DNA from: Sphingomonas hankookensis
Lineage (GTDB): Bacteria; Pseudomonadota; Alphaproteobacteria; Sphingomonadales; Sphingomonadaceae
DNA: 64,000 nt
Direction of reading: 5' to 3'
NCBI RefSeq assembly: GCF_028551275.1
Contig: NZ_CP117025.1
Location: forward strand, 1,235,501-1,299,500
Shown: positions 50,708 through 59,974 of the stretch, in pieces
How positions within the stretch are numbered: position 1 is the first letter of the stretch
Layout: each line of letters starts with the position of its first letter
Made by a program: the position numbers and the translations under genes
Notes under the pieces: generated by a model
The model's input: the letters and a program-made list of their open reading frames with translations, nothing else
Told to the model about the DNA's origin: nothing
The model's database searches: none

Positions 50708-52609
50708 TTACCGGAACGCCCCAATCTCCGCGACCGCGATCGCCGGGGCGGGCACCGCCGGCTGGGGGAAGGCGAAGCGCAGGTAGCGGGCCGGTCGTGC
50801 TGTCGTGAACGGCAGCCGCTGGGTCGCCCGCGCGTAATTGATGTTCTGGAACTCGCCTTCGCCGCCCGGCGTCCACGTCCTGCCGTCGACGCTGGTTTCG
50901 ACGCGATATTTCATCGGTGGCGCAGCGTTCGGATCGACATGGCGGGTCGGCGTCAGGGTGAAGCCGGCCAGCGTTTCGCTGCGGCCCATGTCGATCGTCA
51001 GCGATGCGGGCGCGGGGCTGGTCCAGGCGGTGCGTGGGCTGTCGTCGAGGATGGCTTCACCGCCGGGCGCGCTGGCGGCGGTGACCTTCCAGCCGGCGCG
51101 GTCGACGATGCTGGCGTCGGTGACCTTCAGCGGCGGCAGGTCGACCGGCGCGACCGAGCGGAACAGCGCGAATTCGCGGAGTGCAGGACCGGCTTCGGCG
51201 GCGACGGTGCGGAATCGCACGCGGCGCGGGGTGATCGGGGCGGGCAGGCGGACGAGGCGCTGCGGTCCGACCATGTCCTTCTCCGCCACCGTGGTCCAGC
51301 TATCGCCGCCGTCCGACACGTCGATGGCGAAGCGGGTGACGCGCAGGCCGAGCGGGAGCCATTCCTGCAACCGCACCGTGTCGAAGCTGCGGCCGGGTGG
51401 TAGGTCGAGGATAATGCTGGCGTTTTTTGCCTCGGGCGGGGCGAGCCAGAAGGTGTCGAGCCGGCCGTCATTGACGTTGCGGGCGGAATTGCCGGGCAGG
51501 TCGGCGCTGGCGGTCGCGACCGCGCCATCGGCCCGATTGTTGGCGAAGGTTGCGCGCAACGCGTTGCCGAAGGCGGTCAGGCTGGCGACGTCGCGGTCAT
51601 GGATGCGGCCGCGGCGGTCGGGGGGGAGGTTCAGGTGGAAGGTGGTGCCATGGCCGACCGATTGATCGTACATCTCCATGATTTTGCTGGGTAATTTTAC
51701 CTTTGCGTCCTCATCGGCATGGTAGAACCAGCCCGGCCGGATCGAGACGTTGGTCTCCGCCGGCCACCAGAGTTCGGCGCCGCGCACGCCGGTGTTGCCC
51801 TTTGCCTGATCATAGGGTTCGTTGGGCATGGTCGGCCAGCAGGGGTCGGCGGCGTGGCCGTCTTCGTTGCCGACCCAGCGGATGTCGGCGCCCAAGGGAT
51901 CGAAGGTGCAGGCATCGGGTTGCAGGTCGTGGACCAGCTTCACGATCGACGGCCAGTTATAGTATTGAACCGCATCGATTTTCCGCGTCTCGCGCGCGCC
52001 GCCATAATAGCCGTCGCCGCCGTTCGCGCCGTCGAACCACACTTCGAACAGCTTGCCATAGCGGGTGCACAATTCGGTCAGCTGCGCGCGGTAATAGGTG
52101 ATGTAGCTGGGCGTGCCATAGTCCGCGCGGTTGCGGTCCCAGGGTGACAGATACACGCCGAAGTTGATCCCGCCGCGCCGGCACGCCGCCTCCAGCTCGC
52201 CGACGATGTCGCCTTTCCCCTGTTTATAGGGGGAATTGCGGATGCAGTGTTCGGTCAACATCGTCGGCCACAGGCAGAAGCCGTCATGATGCTTGGCGGT
52301 CAGGATCAGCCCGGTCAGCGCGCCCGCCTTGGCCGCCGCCACGATCTGGTCGGGGTCGAAATCGGTCGGGTTGAACAGCTTCGGGTCTTCGTCGCCGTAA
52401 CCCCATTCCTTGTCGGTGAAGGTGTTGATCGAGAAATGGACGAAGCCGTACTGGCGATGGTCGTGCCATTTCAGCTGGCGCGGCGACGGCGTGGCACCCC
52501 AGGGGGCCGGCGTCTCGGGCGGCACCGGCACGATGCTGTTGTAGCGGGTGCAGGCGGTCCCCCCGGCGATCAGGCTGCTGCCCATCAGGGTGCGGCGGGA
52601 AAACTTCAT
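50708..52609 (-). CDS. GH29 alpha-L-fucosidase with C-terminal sugar-binding domains
   Basis: 633 residues from ATG 52609. The signal SRRTLMGSSLIAGGTAC has an RR pair and a possible lipobox ending at Cys20. GH29 features are YGFVHFSINTFTDKEWGYGDEDP, AKHHDGFCLWPT, GVYLSPWDRNRADYGTPSYITYYRAQL and KLFEVWFDGANGGDGYYGG, where the Asp of WFDGA is the expected nucleophile. The C-terminal half carries two discoidin-like (F5/8 type C) domains, for example around NVNDGRLDTFWLAPP and ARYLRFAFPQPA. It hydrolyses alpha-linked L-fucose. Last gene of the operon; its start overlaps the previous stop (ATGA). Confidence 0.92.
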   Translation of the reverse strand: MKFSRRTLMGSSLIAGGTACTRYNSIVPVPPETPAPWGATPSPRQLKWHDHRQYGFVHFSINTFTDKEWGYGDEDPKLFNPTDFDPDQIVAAAKAGALTGLILTAKHHDGFCLWPTMLTEHCIRNSPYKQGKGDIVGELEAACRRGGINFGVYLSPWDRNRADYGTPSYITYYRAQLTELCTRYGKLFEVWFDGANGGDGYYGGARETRKIDAVQYYNWPSIVKLVHDLQPDACTFDPLGADIRWVGNEDGHAADPCWPTMPNEPYDQAKGNTGVRGAELWWPAETNVSIRPGWFYHADEDAKVKLPSKIMEMYDQSVGHGTTFHLNLPPDRRGRIHDRDVASLTAFGNALRATFANNRADGAVATASADLPGNSARNVNDGRLDTFWLAPPEAKNASIILDLPPGRSFDTVRLQEWLPLGLRVTRFAIDVSDGGDSWTTVAEKDMVGPQRLVRLPAPITPRRVRFRTVAAEAGPALREFALFRSVAPVDLPPLKVTDASIVDRAGWKVTAASAPGGEAILDDSPRTAWTSPAPASLTIDMGRSETLAGFTLTPTRHVDPNAAPPMKYRVETSVDGRTWTPGGEGEFQNINYARATQRLPFTTARPARYLRFAFPQPAVPAPAIAVAEIGAFR

Positions 52610-55104
52610 TGCTCTGCTCCGGGATCGGTGGGTGCGAAAGGTTCGGGGATCAGCCAGGTCTGCGCGATCTGATGACCGCGCCCGCCGCCGCCGATGCCCG
52701 GCGGGCGGTGCCATTCGAGGGTCAGCGCGCCATCGGCGGTGAGCGATGGCGGGATGGCGGTTTCGACGGTCTCGCGGTCGCCCTGTCGTGCGCGAAAGCC
52801 GTGGAGTTCGACGCCGCCGCCGGTCAGGCGCATCGGCAGGGCATAATCCTCGCCCGCCCAGCGCGCGATCAGACGGTAGCGGCGACCCCGCTCCAGCCCG
52901 GTATAGCGCAGCCGCACCGGGGTTTCGTACAGCCCCTCCGCATAGCTCAAATCCGCCATGCGCCAGCCCTGGTCGGGGATATGGTCGGCGACGCCGTCGA
53001 TGGCACTTTCCATCGATTGCGGGTCGGCATCGAAGCCGGGGCCGCGCACCAGATGCGGTTCGGCGGTCGGATCGCCGAGATCGTCGTACAGCGCCATGTC
53101 GCGGGTGCGCCAGGGGTCGCCGATCGCGTAGAGGCGGGCGGCGGCGTCGGGACGGGTGAGTGCCTCGGCCATCTCCGCCTCTACCACGGTGCGATCGTTG
53201 AGCTGGATGTCGGCACGGTCGAGATTGGCGCCGCGTTCCCAATGGGAGGCCCCATAGCGCGGGACCGACAGCTGCATGCGGGCGCGCGTCCAGAGCCGGT
53301 CGGCGATGGCGGTCAGGTCGGCACGCAGCGGGGCGACGATCGCCGGTTCGGGCCGGGCATAGGCGAAGCGCGCGGCGGCGACGGTGGCCTCTGCACCGAT
53401 CGCCGGGGCCTGTCGCAGCGTCCAGCGTGCTTCGCTTTCATTGGCCTTGGCGGCGATCAGCCGGTGGCGGACCAGCGCGTCATAGGTGGCGCGGTAGCGG
53501 TAGAGATCGATGCGCCAGTCGGCCCAGGGGGCGGGGCGCAGGTCGGCGACCAGCCGCGCGGTGGCGTCGATCCCGGCATTGGCCGACGGGTCGCCGCGCC
53601 AATTGCCCTCCAGCGCCTCCGGCACGGCGACGAAGGCCATGTCGCCGATGAACATCCGCGCGTAGTCGGCGGCGATGTCGGATGCTGGCGTGGCGGGATG
53701 CCAGCCGAGGCGGAACCACTGGGTCACGTTCCAGTCGTCATTGACCCCTTCGCTATAGGTTACGAAGCCGCGCGTGGCCGGCGCGAGATAGGCGAAGATG
53801 CGGGTCGTGGCGGCAGGGCGCGGGTTTACGGGCTCGCGCCCTTGCGTGAGCGCGAAGGCCGGATGCCAGTCGGGAATCGGGAATTGCGCGTGCATGGTGT
53901 GCGCGGTGTCGGGATAGGTTTCGATCGGGTATCGCCCGGCGATGCGCGCGCGATGCGCCTCGATCCCGTCGCGGGTCTGCGGGCCGACGAAGATGGCGCT
54001 GAGCCAGCGCGGGTTTTTGGCGAGTTGTGCGTGGAAGGCGTCGAGCCCGGCGGCGTCGAACCCCTGGGTCGACAGCAGGACTTCGGCTTTCGCGAAACGC
54101 TGGCGGAGGGCGGTGGCGATGCGCTGCGCGAGTGGGAACAGCCGGTCGGGCGCGGTATGGCCGGGATCGCCGCCGGGGATGTAGAGCGCGTCGAGCGCGG
54201 GGAGCTTGGCGGCCAGCGCGGTGAAGTCGGCGACCTCCGCATCGGCGCTGCCCGGTTTGCCGTAATCGCGCAGCAGCGGGTAGAAGAGCGCGACGTCGAG
54301 GCCGAGGCGGCGGGTGGCGCTCGCGACCGCGATCAGCGTTTCGGTGGCCGGCAGCGGGGAAAGCGGCGAGGTCGCGGCGTCGTCGGATACCGGCGCGACG
54401 AACTGGATGCGGTTGCCGCCGAGCAGCGCGAAATCCTCGATCCGGCGGGTCAGCATGGGGACGTCCCAGGCATCGTAGCTGTTGTTCTTGGCGCGGTAAC
54501 CGATCTGGGTGCCGCGGATCGCCATCGCCGGGGCTTCGGTGACGTAGGGTGGCGCGGTGAGGGTGAGATGATCGAGGTGGCGCAGGAGGTAGCCGGCGGC
54601 GTAGAGGCGCGCGCGGGTGGTGGCGGCGCGGATGGTGATCGCGTCGCGGCTGGTGGTGATGGTGAAGGCTTCGGGGGCGAGGCGGGCCGGGGCGAAGCGG
54701 ATGGTGACCGTCTTTTCCCAGCACACTCCGTATCCCCGCGAAGGCGGGGATCCAGGGTGGGACTCACAGCCGTTCGGTTTGCTTGGCTCTGGACCCCCGC
54801 CTGCGCGGGGGTACGGACGTGGTTGTGGTTGTGGTTGTGGTTGTGGTTCGGGCGTAGCCTGACCCGCCAACCCGTCATTCCGGCGAAGGCCGGAATCCAT
54901 GGTGTCGGGGGCTGTCGCTTCCTGCGCGACCGTTTCCCCATTCATGGATCCCGGCTTGCGCCGGGATGACGGGGGGCAGATAGCGCCGCGTTCCGCCAAC
55001 CGCTCGCGCAGGACCTGCGCCGCCGGGTCGGTGCCGACGACACAGGCGGCGGCCAGCGGCACCGTCAGCGGCGCGGCGGTGGCGAGGAGCGCGGCGGCGA
55101 TCAT
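52606..55104 (-). CDS. Putative glycoside hydrolase (GH20/GH67-like layout) with palindromic repeats inserted in frame
   Basis: 832 residues from ATG 55104 (MIAAALLATAAPLTVPLAAA, signal peptide). An N-terminal GH20b/alpha-glucuronidase-like domain (VTIRFAPARLAPEAFTITTSRDAITIRAATTRARLYAAGYLLRHLD) precedes a TIM-barrel-like part (AMAIRGTQIGYRAKNNSYDAWDVPMLTRRIEDFALLGGNRIQFVAP...LYIPGGDPG) and C-terminal beta domains. The catalytic acids cannot be named with confidence. Residues about 44-126 are translated from palindromic repeats at 54871-54972 and 54727-54817 and a GTGGTT tandem repeat at 54818-54850, which encodes PQPQPQPQP; no stop occurs. They separate the signal region from the first domain. 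Coupled by ATGA overlaps on both sides. Confidence 0.75.
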   Translation of the reverse strand: MIAAALLATAAPLTVPLAAACVVGTDPAAQVLRERLAERGAICPPSSRRKPGSMNGETVAQEATAPDTMDSGLRRNDGLAGQATPEPQPQPQPQPRPYPRAGGGPEPSKPNGCESHPGSPPSRGYGVCWEKTVTIRFAPARLAPEAFTITTSRDAITIRAATTRARLYAAGYLLRHLDHLTLTAPPYVTEAPAMAIRGTQIGYRAKNNSYDAWDVPMLTRRIEDFALLGGNRIQFVAPVSDDAATSPLSPLPATETLIAVASATRRLGLDVALFYPLLRDYGKPGSADAEVADFTALAAKLPALDALYIPGGDPGHTAPDRLFPLAQRIATALRQRFAKAEVLLSTQGFDAAGLDAFHAQLAKNPRWLSAIFVGPQTRDGIEAHRARIAGRYPIETYPDTAHTMHAQFPIPDWHPAFALTQGREPVNPRPAATTRIFAYLAPATRGFVTYSEGVNDDWNVTQWFRLGWHPATPASDIAADYARMFIGDMAFVAVPEALEGNWRGDPSANAGIDATARLVADLRPAPWADWRIDLYRYRATYDALVRHRLIAAKANESEARWTLRQAPAIGAEATVAAARFAYARPEPAIVAPLRADLTAIADRLWTRARMQLSVPRYGASHWERGANLDRADIQLNDRTVVEAEMAEALTRPDAAARLYAIGDPWRTRDMALYDDLGDPTAEPHLVRGPGFDADPQSMESAIDGVADHIPDQGWRMADLSYAEGLYETPVRLRYTGLERGRRYRLIARWAGEDYALPMRLTGGGVELHGFRARQGDRETVETAIPPSLTADGALTLEWHRPPGIGGGGRGHQIAQTWLIPEPFAPTDPGAEQ
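54727..54817. repeat. Palindromic repeat (family B, copy 2) inside a coding sequence
   Basis: ATCCCCGCGAAGGCGGGGATCCAGGGT and GGCTCTGGACCCCCGCCTGCGCGGGGGTACGG share long blocks with 20669-20744 (GGCGGGGATCCAGGGT, GGCTCTGGACCCCCGCCTGCGCGGGGGTACGG), including the same order and spacing. Read in frame as part of the glycosidase. Confidence 0.9.
54871..54972. repeat. Palindromic repeat (family C, copy 2) inside a coding sequence
   Basis: CGTCATTCCGGCGAAGGCCGGAATCCATGGTGTCGGG and CATGGATCCCGGCTTGCGCCGGGATGACGG are inverted arms; compare 26076-26163 (GGCGAAGGCCGGGATCCATTGTGTCGGG and CATGGATTCCGGCTTTCGCCGGAATGACG). Read in frame in the glycosidase. Confidence 0.9.
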
Positions 55105-57395
55105 GCGTGGCCGGGGCGGTCCTTCGGGTCGCGCCCGAATGCCTTGTTCGGTTCGGCCGCCATGTCGAACACCAGCCGTCCGCCCCGGACCAGATCGGCA
55201 TGCGCGATCCAGCTTTTCGTCCACGGACGCCCGTTCCAGGTGACGCTGCGGACATAGGGGCGGTCGGGGGCGTTGCCGCGCGCCTCGACGATCAGCCGTT
55301 TGCCGCCGCCGACCTGGACGGTCGCGCGGTCGAACAGCGGGCTGCCCAGCACATAGGTCGCGCTGACCGGATCGACCGGATAGAAGCCCAGTGCCGAGAG
55401 CAGATACCATGCGCTCATCTGCCCGCAATCGTCGTTGCCGATGATGCCGTCGGGCCGGTCGTGGTACATTTCGGTCAGCAGGCGGCGGACCATCGCCTGC
55501 GTTTTCCACGGGCTTCCGCACCAGGCGTACATGTACGCGACATGGTGACTGGGTTCGTTGCCATGCGCGTACTGGCCGACCAGCCCCGAGATATCGGGCG
55601 GGGCGTCGGCGGGGAGTTCGGACGAGGCGGTGAACAGGCCGTCGAGCTTCGCTTCGAACGCGGCATCGCCGCCCATCGCCGCGATCAGGCCGGGAATGTC
55701 GTGCTGGTTGAGGAAGGTCGCCTGCCAGCCATTGCTTTCGGTGAAGTCGCGCCATTTCTTCGAGTGGCCGAGCGCATTGGGGGCGTAGGGTTCGGCCCAG
55801 CTGCCGTCCGCCATCCGGCCGCGGGCGAAGCCGATCCGCTGGTCGAACACGTTGCGCCAGTTGCCCGAGCGCTTGCGCAGGCGCGCGGCCCCGGCGGAGT
55901 CGCCCGCCGCGTCGGCGATGAACGCGCCGGCATAATCGTCGTAGGAAAACTCCAGCGTCTTGGACACGCTTTCGAAGATGCGGTCGGCGGGCGCATAGCC
56001 GAGTTCGTCATACGCCTTCACGCCGATGCTGTTGTCGAGATTGGGCGTAGTCCAGTCGAACGAGCGCTTCTTCACCCCGCCCCATGCGGCGGCATAGTCG
56101 GCGGCGATGCCTTTCGCGCGCGCTTCGGCGAGGACGGGGACGGCGTGCCAGCCGATCATCGTGCCGGTTTCCACCCCCTGTAGCGGCCAGACGGGCGGGC
56201 CGAACGGGCTTTGCTGGGTCTGGCGGATCAGGTCGCGGGTGAAGGCCTGGGTCAGCTTCGGGCGGATCAGCGTCTGGAGCGGGTGGAAGGCGCGATAGGT
56301 GTCCCACAGCGAATAGGCGCTATAGGCCGCCTCGCCGCGCGGGACGGTGTGCGTCTGGCGGTCGAGGCCGACATAGCGGCCATCGACGTCGGAGAAGAGC
56401 GTCGGGCCGATCGAGGCGTGGTAGAGCGCCGACGCCGCGACCACGCGCTGTTGCTCGGTGCCGCCGTCGAACCGGATCAGGTTGAGTTCGCGCGCCCATG
56501 CCGACCGGGCGGCGCGGGCGTAGCGGTCGAAGTCCCAATGCTTCGCTTCGGCGGTCAGATTGGCCTTGGCGCCGCCCAGGTCGACGGCGGAGATGCCGGT
56601 GCGGATGACGATCGGCGCGGCGCCCGCGTCGTTATAATGGAGCACTGCCTTCAGGCGCTTGCCGGTGACGCCCTTGTCGCCGGCCGGGGTGTCGTTGTCG
56701 CTGAAGAACTCGACGCGATCGGGTTTGCGCGACAGCTGCATCGCGAAGAAGATGCGGCGGCCCTTGGCCCAACGGAACACGCGGCGGGTGCCGGTCAGGG
56801 TGCCGTCGGGTTCGAGGGTGAGTGCGGCCTCGTCGATATAGGGGCGCTGGTTCGGACCCTCCAACACGAGGTGCGAGAGGTCGATCAGGATATGGCCGGG
56901 GCCGGCGGGGAAGCGGTGGCGCTGGATACCGGTGCGGTCGGTAACGGTCAGCTCGGCACGCACCCCGCTTTCGAGGGTGACGGCGTAATAGCCGGGTTCG
57001 GCGACCTCCTGGCTGAACCGCTGGCGATAGCCCTTGTCGGGGTCGTCGAGCGGGCCGCCTTCCAGTAACACGGGCCCGCGTGTCGGCACGACCAGCACGT
57101 CGAGCATGTCGCCGATGCCGGTCCCCGACAGGTGGGTGTGGCTGAAGCCGAGGATCGAGCCGTCGTCCTTGTGATAGCCCGAACAGGTCGCCCAGCGCGC
57201 GGTGTCGGTGTCGGGCGACAGCTGCACCATCCCGAACGGCATCGTCGCGCCGGGGAAGGTATGGCCGTCGCCGCCGGTGCCGACGAACAGGTTCGGGCGG
57301 GCAGGGGGCGGGGTGACGGTCGTCGCCGGCAGCGCGGCGGCGACGGCGAGGCCCGCGCTGCTGCCGAGCAGGGCGCGGCGGGAAAGCGTCGTCAT
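55101..57395 (-). CDS. GH92 alpha-mannosidase
   Basis: 764 residues from ATG 57395. The Tat-like signal reads MTTLSRRALLGSSAGLAVAAALPAT. GH92 marks are present in order: VGTGGDGHTFPGATMPFGMVQLSPDT, GYHKDDGSILGFSHTHLSGTG, YSLWDTYRAFHPLQTLI, GNEPSHHVAYMYAWCGSPWKTQAMVRRLL and GNDDCGQMSAWYLLSALGFYPVDP. This Ca-dependent family releases alpha-linked mannose (often alpha-1,2) from N-glycans or mannans. The stop overlaps the next gene's ATG and its own start overlaps the GH3 stop, both ATGA. Confidence 0.96.
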   Translation of the reverse strand: MTTLSRRALLGSSAGLAVAAALPATTVTPPPARPNLFVGTGGDGHTFPGATMPFGMVQLSPDTDTARWATCSGYHKDDGSILGFSHTHLSGTGIGDMLDVLVVPTRGPVLLEGGPLDDPDKGYRQRFSQEVAEPGYYAVTLESGVRAELTVTDRTGIQRHRFPAGPGHILIDLSHLVLEGPNQRPYIDEAALTLEPDGTLTGTRRVFRWAKGRRIFFAMQLSRKPDRVEFFSDNDTPAGDKGVTGKRLKAVLHYNDAGAAPIVIRTGISAVDLGGAKANLTAEAKHWDFDRYARAARSAWARELNLIRFDGGTEQQRVVAASALYHASIGPTLFSDVDGRYVGLDRQTHTVPRGEAAYSAYSLWDTYRAFHPLQTLIRPKLTQAFTRDLIRQTQQSPFGPPVWPLQGVETGTMIGWHAVPVLAEARAKGIAADYAAAWGGVKKRSFDWTTPNLDNSIGVKAYDELGYAPADRIFESVSKTLEFSYDDYAGAFIADAAGDSAGAARLRKRSGNWRNVFDQRIGFARGRMADGSWAEPYAPNALGHSKKWRDFTESNGWQATFLNQHDIPGLIAAMGGDAAFEAKLDGLFTASSELPADAPPDISGLVGQYAHGNEPSHHVAYMYAWCGSPWKTQAMVRRLLTEMYHDRPDGIIGNDDCGQMSAWYLLSALGFYPVDPVSATYVLGSPLFDRATVQVGGGKRLIVEARGNAPDRPYVRSVTWNGRPWTKSWIAHADLVRGGRLVFDMAAEPNKAFGRDPKDRPGHA

Positions 57396-59974
57396 TTCGG
57401 CAACTCCTGCGTGCCCGTGATGGTGAAGGCGACCTCCTGTCCGGGGGTGCTGCCCGGCTGGCCGCCGCCGAGGAACAAGCGATAGGCGCCCGGCCGCACC
57501 GCGCGGGTGCCGTCGAGCGACACGGTGCTGAGCAGGCGCGGGTCGAGGGTGAAGGTCACGGTCTTTGCCTGACCGGGCTTGAGCGCGACGCGCTGGAAGG
57601 CGACGAGGCTGTGGCGCAGGACCGGATCGTTCCATGCGCCGATCCGGTTGAGTGCGGCGGGTGCGATCAGATAGGCTTGCGCGACTTCCTCGCCGCTGCG
57701 CTTGCCGGTGTTGGTGATGCGGGCGGTGACGGTAAGTGGCTGACCGGCGGTGAGGGTTGTCGGCGCCTTGGCGTCGGCATAGGCGTAGTCGGTGTAGCTC
57801 AGGCCGTGGCCGAAGCCCCAGAGCGGCTGGCCGTCGAAATAGCGATAGGTGCGGCCCTTCATATTGTAATCGACGAAGGCGGGCAGGTCGCTGGTGCGGG
57901 CGTAGAAGGTGACGGGCAGGCGGCCCGAGGGGTTGGTCGTGCCGTCGAGGACATCGGCGATGGCGGTGCCGCCGACCTCACCCGGATACCAGCCGGCGAC
58001 GATCGCATCGGCGTGTTGTTTCGCCCATTCCATCGCGACCGCGCTGCCCGAGAGCAGGACGACGATCAGCGGCTTGCCGGTTGCCTTGACCGCTTCGAGC
58101 AGTTGTTGCTGCGCCTGCGGGAGCGCGATGTCGGTGCGGTCGCCGCCCGAGAAGCCGGCGACTTCGAGGCGGAGTGCCTCGCCCTCGACGGCGGGGGACA
58201 GGCCGACGAAGGCGATAACGGCATCGGCGGATTGCGCGGCGGCAACGGCTTGTGTGCGCTGCGGATCGGCGGGGGCGATCCAGGTCAGGCGGATGCTGTC
58301 GTCGGTGCTGGCATGGATCAGGTCTAGGCGGAAGGCTTTGGGCGACGTGTCGGCGAAGTCGAGCAGCGCCTCCATCCGTTCGGACTTGCTGTCGTTCGCG
58401 GCGCCTTCGACGGCGGCGGTGCCGGTGGCGCTGAGCACGTCCTTGCCATCGACCCACAATCTCACCGCGTCGCGGCCCGAGCATTTGTCCCAGCAGCGGT
58501 TGATGTCGATGCGCAGCGTGTAGCGGCCCGGCCCCGGCGGGGTCAGCGTGCCGGTCCAGCGCACGCCGTAGTGGTCGACGGGCAGGTTCGCGGCGGGGCT
58601 GGTGCGCGCCCAGTTGAAATCGATGGTGCGGTCGGTGCGGGTCAGCACCGGTGTGCCGGTCATCGCCGGGTCTGCGAAGAACTCGGCCTTCAGCCCCGAA
58701 CCGAACGCCGTCTGCGGGACGGGGAGGGGAACGCCCTCGGCCAGTGTCGACCCTTGCGCATAGGTGACGGCGAAGCGGTCGGTCAGCCCTTTGAGCGGCG
58801 TTACCGGGGCGGCGGAGGTGCCGTTGTAATTCGCTTCCAGCACGTCGAGGCTGTCGGCATTGGGGCCGACGACCGCGATCCGGGCGCCGCGCTTCAACGG
58901 CAGGACGCCGTTGTTCTGGAGCAGGACCAGCGACTTGCGCGCGGCCTCCAGCGCCAGCGCGCGGTTGGCGGGGGTGTGGAGGGCGCTGGTGGGAATCGAA
59001 TCCCACCGGCTCTTGGCGCCGAACGCATGGCCGAGGCGCTTGCGAGCTTCGAAGGTGCGGGTGAGCGCGCGGTCGATGACCGCCTGTGTCGTCAGGCCGC
59101 GTTCGAGTGCCCTGGGCAGCGCGGCGTAGGCGGTGCCGCAATTGACATCCATACCGGCATTGATCGCGGCGGCGGAGCCGGCGGCATTGTCGAGCGCATA
59201 ACGCTGATAATGGGCGATGTTGCCAATCGCGTCGCAGTCCGACACGACCAGCCCGTTCCAGCCCCAGTCGCGGCGGATGCGATCGTTGAGCAGCCAGTCG
59301 GCGGCACAGACCGGCACGCCGTGGACGCCGTTATAGGCGCACATCACCGACTGCGCCTTCCCCTCGGTCAGCGCGCGACGGAAGGCGGGGAGGTACGTCG
59401 CCTCCATGTCATAGGGTGCGGTCTGCACGCTGAACGCGTCTCGGCCCGCCTCCGGCCCGCTATGGGCGACCAGATGCTTGGGCGTGGCGATGACGCGGGG
59501 TTGCAGCGGGTCGGGGCCTTGCAGGCCACGGACATAACCGACCGCCAGCGCGCCGGTCAGCACCGGGTCCTCGCCATAGGTTTCCATCCCGCGGCCCCAG
59601 CGGGGATCGCGGAAGATGTTGATGTTGGGCGACCAGATGGTCAGCCCCTCGTAGCGCCGCCGGTTCTTGCTCGGCAGGGCGTTGTATTTGGCGCGGGCCT
59701 CGGTCGACACGACGGTGCCGATCCGCTCCATCAACGGCGCATCCCACGTCGCGGCGAGGCCGATCGCCTGCGGAAACACGGTGGCGACGCCGTTGCGGGC
59801 GAGGCCGTGCAGCGCCTCGTTCCAATAGTCATAGGCGGGCAGGACATCGCCCTGCGCCGGGGCGGTGCTTTGCAGTTGCGCCGCCTTTTCCGCAGGCGTC
59901 ATCGCCGCGATGGTCGCGGCGATCTGCGGGTCGGGTTCGGCCGTGCCGGCGAGCAGGGCGAGGAGAAGGCTCAC
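57392..59974 (-). CDS. GH3 glycosidase with PA14 insertion (beta-xylosidase or beta-glucosidase type)
   Basis: GTG 59974 gives 860 residues with a short Sec-like signal (MSLLLALLAGTAEP). The GH3 (alpha/beta) barrel shows GLTIWSPNINIFRDPRWGRGMETYGEDPVL, ATPKHLVAHSGPE and the nucleophile region GLVVSDCDAIGNI (Asp of SDCDA). A PA14 domain (about residues 428-560, GLKAEFFADPAMTGTPVLTRTDRTIDF and LWVDGKDVLS) interrupts the second domain, where the acid/base Glu is probably in VGLSPAVEGEALRLEV. A fibronectin-III-like C-terminus (GEEVAQAYL) completes it. The specificity of PA14-GH3 enzymes varies; in this locus beta-1,2-xylosidase or beta-glucosidase activity is plausible. Confidence 0.9.
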   Translation of the reverse strand: MSLLLALLAGTAEPDPQIAATIAAMTPAEKAAQLQSTAPAQGDVLPAYDYWNEALHGLARNGVATVFPQAIGLAATWDAPLMERIGTVVSTEARAKYNALPSKNRRRYEGLTIWSPNINIFRDPRWGRGMETYGEDPVLTGALAVGYVRGLQGPDPLQPRVIATPKHLVAHSGPEAGRDAFSVQTAPYDMEATYLPAFRRALTEGKAQSVMCAYNGVHGVPVCAADWLLNDRIRRDWGWNGLVVSDCDAIGNIAHYQRYALDNAAGSAAAINAGMDVNCGTAYAALPRALERGLTTQAVIDRALTRTFEARKRLGHAFGAKSRWDSIPTSALHTPANRALALEAARKSLVLLQNNGVLPLKRGARIAVVGPNADSLDVLEANYNGTSAAPVTPLKGLTDRFAVTYAQGSTLAEGVPLPVPQTAFGSGLKAEFFADPAMTGTPVLTRTDRTIDFNWARTSPAANLPVDHYGVRWTGTLTPPGPGRYTLRIDINRCWDKCSGRDAVRLWVDGKDVLSATGTAAVEGAANDSKSERMEALLDFADTSPKAFRLDLIHASTDDSIRLTWIAPADPQRTQAVAAAQSADAVIAFVGLSPAVEGEALRLEVAGFSGGDRTDIALPQAQQQLLEAVKATGKPLIVVLLSGSAVAMEWAKQHADAIVAGWYPGEVGGTAIADVLDGTTNPSGRLPVTFYARTSDLPAFVDYNMKGRTYRYFDGQPLWGFGHGLSYTDYAYADAKAPTTLTAGQPLTVTARITNTGKRSGEEVAQAYLIAPAALNRIGAWNDPVLRHSLVAFQRVALKPGQAKTVTFTLDPRLLSTVSLDGTRAVRPGAYRLFLGGGQPGSTPGQEVAFTITGTQELPK

